NCBI GenBank assembly: GCA_000438015.1
Contig: FR901599.1
Location: 20,897-28,252, forward strand
Length of the DNA: 7,356 nt
Direction of reading: 5' to 3'
Origin: Coraliomargarita sp. CAG:312
Lineage (GTDB): Bacteria > Verrucomicrobiota > Verrucomicrobiia > Opitutales > Intestinicryptomonadaceae
The position numbers and the translations under genes are program-made. Positions 1-5,206 of the stretch are shown here, piece after piece. The notes beneath the pieces are model-generated. The model saw only the letters and a program-made list of their open reading frames with translations. It was not told the origin of the DNA and did no database searches. The first letter of the stretch is position 1. Each line of letters starts with the position of its first letter.

Positions 1-596
1 CACACGCAAACTGAATCTTCTATCGCCGAAAGCAAATCCGCATCGATTTTATCCGATTTTTTCAATTTTGCCAATTTGCGCCTTACGAGCTGCAAATGTA
101 TATTGATTGAATTCAAGGGATTTCCAAGTTCATGCGCTATTCCCGAAGCCAGATTTATCACCGATGCAAGTTTTTCGCTCTCTATTTTTTCCTCCGTCGA
201 GCGCTTTTCCTGAGTAATGTCGTTTAAAATAACCGCAAAAGTATTTCTTCCTCCGCCGAAGTCGAACGGAATAATCTGTGCAGAAAGCAGCCTATATTCT
301 GGATAGAATATTTCAAACTCCCTGCGCATAAGGGCGTCGGAATCTTCCATTTCCGCAAACGCGCCGTCAATCCCGGGCAAAACTTTAAAAATAGACTGGG
401 CCGAATTACCCAACCCCAATACACGCATTGCATAATTATTGGCAAACTGTATCGTCCCCAATTTATCTGTGACTACTATTGCCGACTGTATGGCGTTAAA
501 AACAGTGTCTATGCGGGAAAGTTCCCGCGCCAAACGCTTGTTTGTGCGCAAGAGCTTTCCGAGCGTATCGCGGTCACCTATATCCGAGGCGTCCAT
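1..596 (-). CDS. PAS-domain sensor histidine kinase, N-terminal part (runs off left edge)
   Basis: Reading the minus strand from the ATG at 596 gives 198 uninterrupted codons to the window edge. Residues 8-33 are charged and heptad-like, probably a short coiled coil. Residues 30-130 look like a PAS domain (RIDTVFNAIQSAIVVTD at the start, VILNDITQEKR at the end). Then comes a HisKA dimerisation segment with the H-box AHELGNPLNSI, whose His155 would be the phosphorylated residue. The ATP-binding HATPase domain must lie outside. No membrane segment is visible in this part, so it looks like a soluble cytoplasmic kinase of the NtrB-like kind. The HELGNPL form of the H-box is seen by direct translation; the partner regulator is not in view. 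The ATG is the first usual start after an in-frame stop at 612-614. It follows the hisD stop by 8 bp with only an AGG as ribosome site, so co-transcription with hisD is likely. The signal sensed is unknown. Confidence 0.9.
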   Translation of the reverse strand, partial: MDASDIGDRDTLGKLLRTNKRLARELSRIDTVFNAIQSAIVVTDKLGTIQFANNYAMRVLGLGNSAQSIFKVLPGIDGAFAEMEDSDALMRREFEIFYPEYRLLSAQIIPFDFGGGRNTFAVILNDITQEKRSTEEKIESEKLASVINLASGIAHELGNPLNSINIHLQLVRRKLAKLKKSDKIDADLLSAIEDSVCV

Positions 597-604
597 TTCA
601 GAAC

Positions 605-1897
605 CTATTTTTTAAGCCGCTCCAACAGACTGTTTCCGTGGGCGTCCAAAGTTTCCATGGCCGAAAAAGCCGCCACGACATCCTTTGCCTTTGCTAGGGA
701 CTTCTTATCGTATTTAACAAATGAGCTCCTGCGCATAAAATCGACTAATTGAAGGCCCCCGGAGAATCTGCCGGTTCTTCCTGTAGGCAGAGTATGGCTC
801 GGTCCGGCAGTGAAATCACCCAATACGGTGGGAGTGTCTTCTCCGACAAGTATCGCGCCGGCTGTTGTTATCTTGAGAGCAAGTTTTGCCGCGTCTTTTA
901 CGTGCAATTCCATATGTTCCGGCGCGATATAATTTGCAGTCTCAATTGCCGCCTTTATATTTGGAACGACTGCGACGTAGCACCCGTCCGAAATAATTTT
1001 CAAAAGTTTTTCCGCGCGCGACAAGGTCGGAGCCAATTCCGATATCTTCCCGCGGACGCTTTCAACGAGTTTTGCGGAAGTGGATACAAGAAAAATTTTT
1101 TCTTTGCCGCTTCCGTGCTCCGCCTGGGAAAGCAAATCGGCGGCTATGTATCGCGGATTTGCCGAAGAATCCGCAACGATTAAAACCTCGCTTGGACCAG
1201 GCAAAAGATCGCAGCCGACCTCTCCAAACAATTGGCGTTTTGCCTCTATCACAAAAGCGTTTCCTGGCCCGTAAAGTTTTTCCACCGCCGGGATAGTTTC
1301 AGTTCCGACACCCATCGCAGCTATTGCCTGGGCTCCTCCCGCCTTGTATATCTCTTTTATTCCGAGCATGGACAACACGCACAATATATAATCGTTTACC
1401 GTGCCGTCTTTTCTGGGGGGCGTGCAAACGCATATTTCCGGACATCCGGCTATTTTTGCCAAAGTTGCCGTCATAACGACCGTAGATACAAGCGGCGCGT
1501 TTCCTCCGGGAATATAAATCCCTACCCTTCTTATCGGATAAAAATTCTCTCCGACAACCGCTCCATGCGGATTTCTAGCCCGCCAATTTTTTGGCTTGGT
1601 GTGGAGATGATATTCTTTTACGCAAGCTATGGCCTGCCGCATCATTTTTTTGTCGGAAGCGGGAACGTTTTTCTCGGCGCGTTTTATTTCTTTGTCGCTT
1701 ACGCGCAAATCTTTCGTTTTTACGGAGGCTCCGTCAAATTTAAGGGTTAATTCCTCCAAGGCCGCATCCCCGCGTTCGCGTATGCTTTTTATCACGCCGG
1801 AAACTATCGCCGGAATTTCGTCGGACTTAGCCGCAGGCCTACATGCGTCGCCGATATCTTTCCAAAAATTCTTGTCCTTATAGTTTAATACTTTCAT
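605..1897 (-). CDS. hisD: Histidinol dehydrogenase (EC 1.1.1.23)
   Basis: This enzyme oxidises L-histidinol to L-histidine through histidinal, using two NAD+, in the cytoplasm; it catalyses the last two steps of histidine synthesis. From the ATG at 1897 the protein has 430 residues, against 434 in E. coli. Signature segments are present: RRVGIYIPGGNAPLVST (123-139), KAGGAQAIAAMGVGTE (185-200), LYGPGNAFV (208-216) and GPSEVLI (234-240). Expected zinc ligands are Gln258 and His261 (SQAEHGSG), Asp361 (LGDFTAGPSH) and His420 (DAHGNS). The catalytic Glu327-His328 pair sits in APEHME. A GTG at 1912 would add five residues, but it falls inside a good promoter candidate and has no ribosome site, so I prefer the ATG; that too lacks a clear Shine-Dalgarno. 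No other his gene is beside it here. The gene downstream is a sensor kinase, 8 bp away. The sequence is intact and the assignment is very secure. Confidence 0.98.
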   Translation of the reverse strand: MKVLNYKDKNFWKDIGDACRPAAKSDEIPAIVSGVIKSIRERGDAALEELTLKFDGASVKTKDLRVSDKEIKRAEKNVPASDKKMMRQAIACVKEYHLHTKPKNWRARNPHGAVVGENFYPIRRVGIYIPGGNAPLVSTVVMTATLAKIAGCPEICVCTPPRKDGTVNDYILCVLSMLGIKEIYKAGGAQAIAAMGVGTETIPAVEKLYGPGNAFVIEAKRQLFGEVGCDLLPGPSEVLIVADSSANPRYIAADLLSQAEHGSGKEKIFLVSTSAKLVESVRGKISELAPTLSRAEKLLKIISDGCYVAVVPNIKAAIETANYIAPEHMELHVKDAAKLALKITTAGAILVGEDTPTVLGDFTAGPSHTLPTGRTGRFSGGLQLVDFMRRSSFVKYDKKSLAKAKDVVAAFSAMETLDAHGNSLLERLKK

Positions 1898-1905
1898 TCG
1901 TTTAA

Positions 1906-1934
1906 ATAACACAATATTCGAACGACATTATCAA
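1906..1934 (-). promoter_or_regulatory. Candidate promoter for hisD
   Basis: On the minus strand TTGATA (1934-1929) is followed after exactly 17 bp by TGTTAT (1911-1906), matching the sigma-70 consensus at 5 of 6 and 4 of 6 positions. Transcription would begin at about 1900-1897, at or next to the ATG of hisD, giving a leaderless or nearly leaderless message. This agrees with the lack of a Shine-Dalgarno sequence before that ATG. It rests on pattern matching only. Confidence 0.4.
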
Positions 1935-1948
1935 GTTTTTTCAATCGC

Positions 1949-1964
1949 GCGCAACTTATTGCGC
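1949..1964. repeat. Inverted repeat, 6-bp stem and 4-nt loop
   Basis: GCGCAA (1949-1954) and TTGCGC (1959-1964) are perfectly complementary around the loop CTTA. The repeat lies about 15 bp upstream of the -35 box proposed for hisD. That would suit an operator or a regulator binding site, but a plain hairpin is equally possible. It is not followed by a T-run on the minus strand, so it is not a terminator in that direction. Confidence 0.5.
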
Positions 1965-1999
1965 TTTCCCCCAAGAAATAATTCGAAGTTTTTAATAAC

Positions 2000-2015
2000 G
2001 CCGGCAGCAGCCGGC
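2000..2015. repeat. GC-only inverted repeat, 6-bp stem and 4-nt loop
   Basis: Two copies of GCCGGC, itself a palindrome, flank the four bases AGCA, forming a strong short hairpin on either strand. On the minus strand it comes directly after the terminator candidate and is followed by GTTATTAAAAAC, which is not a proper T-tract. It may be a second, weaker transcription stop or part of a small palindromic repeat unit. Confidence 0.5.
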
Positions 2016-2016
2016 C

Positions 2017-2052
2017 AATAAAATGCGGCGCCTAAAAATCGCAGGCGCCCGC
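2017..2052 (-). terminator. Candidate intrinsic terminator of the Nif3-like operon
   Basis: On the minus strand GGCGCCT (2049-2043) pairs with AGGCGCC (2033-2027) across a 9-nt loop. Two more G-C pairs (2052-2051 with 2026-2025) form if the G at 2050 is bulged, making a 9-bp stem that is almost all G-C. It is followed by ATTTTATT (2024-2017). Stem strength and position suit factor-independent termination, but the T-tract is interrupted and the hairpin lies about 190 bp past the Nif3-like stop. Confidence 0.5.
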
Positions 2053-2131
2053 TTCCGTAAAAGACGCAAAAATTTCCCGTTTTGCCACACAAACTGGCTT
2101 ACACCGAACTACTGGAAGATCAAAAGCGTAT

Positions 2132-2155
2132 TTTGGCAATTTTCAGTTGCCCAAA
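2132..2155. repeat. Inverted repeat with one bulge
   Basis: TTTGGCAA (2132-2139) pairs with TTGCCCAAA (2147-2155) if one C is bulged, giving an 8-bp stem with a 7-nt loop. It lies in the untranslated stretch after the Nif3-like gene. Its role is unknown, and a stem of this quality may occur by chance. Confidence 0.35.
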
Positions 2156-2165
2156 TGCGCAGAAA

Positions 2166-2187
2166 ATTCCCTATTTTATTGGGGAAT
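2166..2187. repeat. Short inverted repeat, possible weak terminator
   Basis: ATTCCC (2166-2171) pairs with GGGAAT (2182-2187) around a 10-nt A/T-rich loop. On the minus strand the stem runs straight into TTTCT, 54 bp past the Nif3-like stop. That is a more usual distance for a terminator than the stronger hairpin at 2025-2052, but the stem is short and the loop large. Confidence 0.3.
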
Positions 2188-2240
2188 CCAGCAAGCTTTA
2201 CTTCTAAAACAAAAACTGCGCAGCAAGACAGCCGGTAAAA

Positions 2241-3008
2241 TCAGAGGGGATTGGACATTTCAATAAAATCGCACTCCAATCCGAACCGCTTTGCCAAAAG
2301 CTCGCCGAGCGCCATTATGCCGAAACATTCCGTTGCGTAATGCCCGCAAGGATATAAATTTAGGCGCAGTTCTTGCGCCATTGTGTAGTGGCGCTGCCTC
2401 AACTCTCCGCAAATTAAGGTGTCCACCCCGATTTCCGGCAATAGAGCCACGGCATCCCCGCAACTTCCGGAACATATCGCAATCTTTGAAGGAGTTATGC
2501 TGCCAAATTGTATTTGCTTGTAAGTCGAAGGAAAGAGAGATTTAAGCCGGCGCTCAAGTTCGGATATTCCGGCTTTCGGAGCCTCTGCAAGCACTCCAAT
2601 CTGCTTGCCAGCGTGCTCGAAACATCCGCCAACAGGCGTTAAATTTAAAGCTTGCGCAATTAAAATGTTATTTCCGATTTGCGGGTGGGCGTCTAGCGGC
2701 AAATGAACCGCATAAACAGCCATATCGTTGTCTATTATATTCTTTATTTTTTCGTAATTATGGCGGACAAAAGGAATAGGAGGTGTCCAAAACATTCCGT
2801 GATGGGCTAAGAGCAAGTCCGCTCCAAGCAAAGCGGCAGCCTTTATTTCATTTATTCCTGCATCGACCGCCGTTGCGATGCGTGAAACCTTTCCGCTGTT
2901 TTCAAACTGCAAACCGTTGTACGAACCTTCAAAATCGGAATAGCCGGATATTGCGCAATATTTGTCCAGAAATTCCACGACGCTGTTTAAATCGGCATAC
3001 TTTTTCAT
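2241..3008 (-). CDS. Nif3-like / DUF34 dinuclear metal-binding protein (YbgI/YqfO family)
   Basis: The protein has 255 residues, the size of the short single-domain members of the family, such as E. coli YbgI; it lacks the inserted domain of YqfO. The family folds into a toroidal hexamer with a two-metal centre and is often labelled GTP cyclohydrolase 1 type 2, although its reaction is not firmly known. All expected metal ligands are visible: His69 and His70 (LLLAHHGMFW), Asp106 (HLPLDAHP), and His223 with Glu227 (CGHYATECFG). Other family marks are NGLQFE near residue 32, CSGSCGDAV (179-187) and DTLICGELRQRH (196-207). The ATG start is supported by AAGGA five bases upstream. It follows the amidase by 21 bp and should share its transcript. 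It is probably cytoplasmic, with no signal peptide. Family assignment is secure; cellular function is not. Confidence 0.95.
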   Translation of the reverse strand: MKKYADLNSVVEFLDKYCAISGYSDFEGSYNGLQFENSGKVSRIATAVDAGINEIKAAALLGADLLLAHHGMFWTPPIPFVRHNYEKIKNIIDNDMAVYAVHLPLDAHPQIGNNILIAQALNLTPVGGCFEHAGKQIGVLAEAPKAGISELERRLKSLFPSTYKQIQFGSITPSKIAICSGSCGDAVALLPEIGVDTLICGELRQRHYTMAQELRLNLYPCGHYATECFGIMALGELLAKRFGLECDFIEMSNPL

Positions 3009-3013
3009 AGGCG

Positions 3014-3018
3014 TCCTT
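3014..3018 (-). promoter_or_regulatory. Ribosome binding site of the Nif3-like gene
   Basis: AAGGA on the minus strand ends five bases before the ATG at 3008. It is one of the two clear Shine-Dalgarno sequences in the window and confirms the start chosen for this gene. Confidence 0.75.
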
Positions 3019-3029
3019 TTTGAGTTGGA

Positions 3030-3899
3030 TCAATCGCAAAATTTTTTCCCGAGAACCGAGTAGGAATCCGCCCGCCTGTCTCTAAAAAAAGGCCATGTGC
3101 GGCGGAAATCCCTCACCAAATTAAAATCGACATCCGCAAATAAAATTTGTTCCTCGGATTTTGAAGCTTTTGAAACCACGTTTCCGTAAGGGTCTGAACA
3201 AAAGCTTCCACCCCAGAAATTTATCGACGAACCGTCTTTAGACTTCTCTATGCCGACTCTATTTGCAGCCGCAACATAGGCACCGTTTGCCACCGCATGC
3301 CCGCATTGAACCGTCTGCCAAGCGTTGTGGAAGTTTGAGACTTCCGCCTCGGATTCTCCATTCAAGCCCCCGATAGCAGTCGGATAAAATATTATTTCAG
3401 CGCCGTTTAACGATACCGCCCTAGCCGCCTCGGGATACCATTGGTCCCAACAAACTAAAACTCCCAATTTCCCGTATTTAGTTTCTACAGCTCCGTAGCC
3501 CAAATCGCCGGGAGTAAAATAATATTTTTCCTCGAAATGCGGATCGTGGGGAATGTGCATCTTGCGGTACTTTCCGGCTATTTTTCCGTCGGCGTCAATA
3601 GTCACGGCAGTATTGTGGTAAATTTCGTTTCCTCTGCTCTCAAAAAGCGACGCTATTATTACTATGTCCAATTTCTTTGCCAAGGAGCAGAGTGTGTCGG
3701 TCGTGGGCGACGGAATGCGTTCCGCGAGCCCAAACTTTCCGGCGTCCAAATCTATGCAAAAATATTTGCTCATAAAGAGCTCTTGCGTGCATACGATTTT
3801 TGCGCCATCCGATGCCGCAGAAGAAATCATTTCGGCCTGCTTTTTCAAATTATCCGCCGGATTCTCCGACGCCGCAAATTGTGTCAACGCGATTTTCAT
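3030..3899 (-). CDS. aguB: Nitrilase-superfamily amidohydrolase, probable N-carbamoylputrescine amidase (EC 3.5.1.53)
   Basis: The likely reaction is hydrolysis of N-carbamoylputrescine to putrescine, CO2 and ammonia, the last step of the agmatine deiminase route to polyamines. The 289 residues form one carbon-nitrogen hydrolase domain. The Glu-Lys-Cys triad is complete: Glu40 (CTQELF), Lys113 (YRKMHIP) and Cys150 (VLVCWDQWYPEAAR), with the extra Glu in HFEEKYYFTPGD (121-132). CWDQWYPEAAR, FYPTAIG (171-177) and the C-terminal WPFFRDRRADSY are typical of AguB-type enzymes rather than of other nitrilase branches. No agmatine deiminase (aguA) is adjacent, so the substrate rests on similarity alone; a related omega-amidase or beta-ureidopropionase activity remains possible. 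The ATG at 3899 gives the usual MKIALTQF start and has no clear ribosome site. It is separated by 65 bp from the protease gene and probably starts an amidase-Nif3 unit. Confidence 0.88.
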   Translation of the reverse strand: MKIALTQFAASENPADNLKKQAEMISSAASDGAKIVCTQELFMSKYFCIDLDAGKFGLAERIPSPTTDTLCSLAKKLDIVIIASLFESRGNEIYHNTAVTIDADGKIAGKYRKMHIPHDPHFEEKYYFTPGDLGYGAVETKYGKLGVLVCWDQWYPEAARAVSLNGAEIIFYPTAIGGLNGESEAEVSNFHNAWQTVQCGHAVANGAYVAAANRVGIEKSKDGSSINFWGGSFCSDPYGNVVSKASKSEEQILFADVDFNLVRDFRRTWPFFRDRRADSYSVLGKKFCD

Positions 3900-3915
3900 A
3901 AATTAAAATGACAGG

Positions 3916-3921
3916 ATTATA
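3916..3921 (-). promoter_or_regulatory. Possible -10 box upstream of the amidase gene
   Basis: A perfect TATAAT lies on the minus strand 16 bp before the amidase ATG, inside the 65-bp gap after the protease gene. The nearest -35-like element, TTGGCG, is only 14 bp upstream of it, which is too close for a standard promoter, so the box may be chance or part of an extended or activated promoter. Confidence 0.3.
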
Positions 3922-3964
3922 TTTCTTGAAACTTTCGCCAAATTGCCCGCATAGCGCAACTATA

Positions 3965-5206
3965 TTATTTTAAAAGCGCTTCTTGGCGCTCAAGAAGCGT
4001 GGGATGGGAATAATAGAATGCGCTGTACAAAGGATGCGGCGTAAGATTGCCGAGGTTTTTCTTGTGGAGTTTGCGAAGCGCGCTTACAAGGCTTTCGCTG
4101 CCGCCGCAAATAGAAGCGGCGAATTTGTCGGCCTCATACTCGTTCTTGCGCGAAAAAATATTGAAAATAGGCGTAAGCCAAAACGTGAACGCGCCCGCAA
4201 AGAGCGAATACATCAATAGAACCGGCCCAAATCCGGAAGCCTCGCAAAATCCGAAGCCCAAATAGAACCACTCGCTGTTGGATAGATACCCCATTATCGC
4301 GAAAGTCAAAAATGTCATGGCAAAGCTCATCGCCATTATTTTTACGATGTGCCCCTTCTTGTAATGGCCTATTTCGTGCGCCAAAACCGCCTCCAACTCC
4401 GGGGTGTCCAGCTGCTCAATTAAAGTGTCGAACAAGACTATGCGGCGAAACTTTCCAAAGCCGGTAAAATAGGCGTTTGAATGGGAACTTCTCTTGCTGC
4501 CGTCTATCACTTGGATAGTTCTAGCCTTGAAGCCTCCCCTGTCGGCGAGATCAAACAGCCTTTCTTTAAGCTCTCCGTCGGGCAAGTCTTCAAGCTTGTT
4601 AAAGAGCGGTATTATAAAACGCGGATAAACTATTATCATCAAAATTTGGAAAATAGCCACCGCTATAAACCCCCATATCCACCATGTCTGTTTGAAAGAT
4701 TCCGAAAACCACAGTAATAGCGTAAGAATTGGCGCGCCAAGAACGAGCCCCACGAGCAGGCTCTTGAATTTGTCGGCAATCCAAAGTTTTATAGTGCTAT
4801 TGTTAAAACCGTACTCCTGCTCTATAACAAACTGCGAGTAAAGCTCAAACGGCAAATCGGGCAGCGACAATACAACTGCCATAGCAATCAGCGTGACGGC
4901 CTGTCCGAAAACTGAAACTCCGAACGCGTCCATGCCCAGGTCGAACATTTTAGGCAATATCCAAAGAGCCAAAACCAGTGAGAGAAAAATCAACCCGCAA
5001 AAACTTTCAAAGATTCCAAATTTAGTTTTGTCTAGAGTGTAAGAAATTCCCTTCCGGTATGTGTCAAAGTCCATGAAATCTTTAAAAGATTCCGGAATAT
5101 CGCCTGAATGCGCCCTTACGGAACGCATGTTCAAAATATCCAAGCAAGTGGCTGCGATAAACTTCGCGGCCAGCATCACAAGCACGACTATAACCGGAAT
5201 TGTCAT
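3965..5206 (-). CDS. M48 family CAAX-type (Ste24-like) membrane metalloprotease
   Basis: A 413-residue integral membrane zinc protease of the Ste24 type. The N-terminal part has about five hydrophobic segments (roughly 3-25, 66-88, 99-118, 149-168, 173-203), and two more follow the active site (289-309, 325-350), in line with the seven-helix Ste24 barrel. The zinc site is HEIGH at 277-281, with the third ligand expected at Glu356 in NEYEADKFA. Other family blocks are IEQEYGFN (128-135), SHSNAYFTGFGKFRR (241-255) and YYSHPTLLERQ (398-408). In eukaryotes Ste24 trims prenylated proteins; bacteria lack that substrate, and such homologues are thought to act in membrane-protein quality control, so the target here is unknown. 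The ATG overlaps the gatB stop as ATGA, with no Shine-Dalgarno, so translation should be coupled to gatB. Unlike short HtpX proteins it carries the full Ste24 N-terminal domain. Confidence 0.95.
   Translation of the reverse strand: MTIPVIVVLVMLAAKFIAATCLDILNMRSVRAHSGDIPESFKDFMDFDTYRKGISYTLDKTKFGIFESFCGLIFLSLVLALWILPKMFDLGMDAFGVSVFGQAVTLIAMAVVLSLPDLPFELYSQFVIEQEYGFNNSTIKLWIADKFKSLLVGLVLGAPILTLLLWFSESFKQTWWIWGFIAVAIFQILMIIVYPRFIIPLFNKLEDLPDGELKERLFDLADRGGFKARTIQVIDGSKRSSHSNAYFTGFGKFRRIVLFDTLIEQLDTPELEAVLAHEIGHYKKGHIVKIMAMSFAMTFLTFAIMGYLSNSEWFYLGFGFCEASGFGPVLLMYSLFAGAFTFWLTPIFNIFSRKNEYEADKFAASICGGSESLVSALRKLHKKNLGNLTPHPLYSAFYYSHPTLLERQEALLK

Larger units (their letters stand above)
1898..2240. 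other. Non-coding spacer between the Nif3-like gene and hisD, rich in inverted repeats
   Basis: About 340 bp separate the Nif3-like stop from the hisD start. I see no recognisable protein, tRNA or known structured RNA here. It holds five inverted repeats (2166-2187, 2132-2155, 2025-2052, 2000-2015, 1949-1964) and the candidate hisD promoter at its low end. One repeat followed by a T-rich stretch looks like a terminator of the upstream operon. The remaining 190 bp or so between the Nif3-like stop and that hairpin would be an unusually long 3' untranslated region or could hold a small RNA; neither is shown by the sequence. Confidence 0.6.

Noticed and set aside
749..1883. Several plus-strand open frames opposite hisD, and similar ones opposite the other genes
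   Set aside because: They lie antisense to clearly conserved proteins and give low-complexity or family-less translations; they are shadows of the real reading frames.
1898..1912. GTG at 1912 as the start of hisD
   Set aside because: It adds only five residues, has no Shine-Dalgarno sequence and falls in the spacer of the promoter candidate; the ATG at 1897 fits the family start and length.
2023..2238. A 71-codon plus-strand ORF in the spacer, rich in Arg, Lys and Trp
   Set aside because: It has no ribosome site, resembles no family I know, begins inside the T-rich part of the terminator candidate and runs through several hairpins. It is more likely a chance open frame, though conservation in relatives could revive it.
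2109..2243. The Nif3-like frame stays open for 43 codons after its TGA stop, which could suggest stop read-through or a truncated gene
   Set aside because: The protein already ends where the family ends, just after the last strand with FIE and Pro-Leu, and the added residues resemble nothing in the family.
3930..3964. TTGC/GCAA short inverted repeat after the protease stop as a terminator
   Set aside because: The stem is only 4 bp and lacks a convincing T-run, so it cannot be supported.
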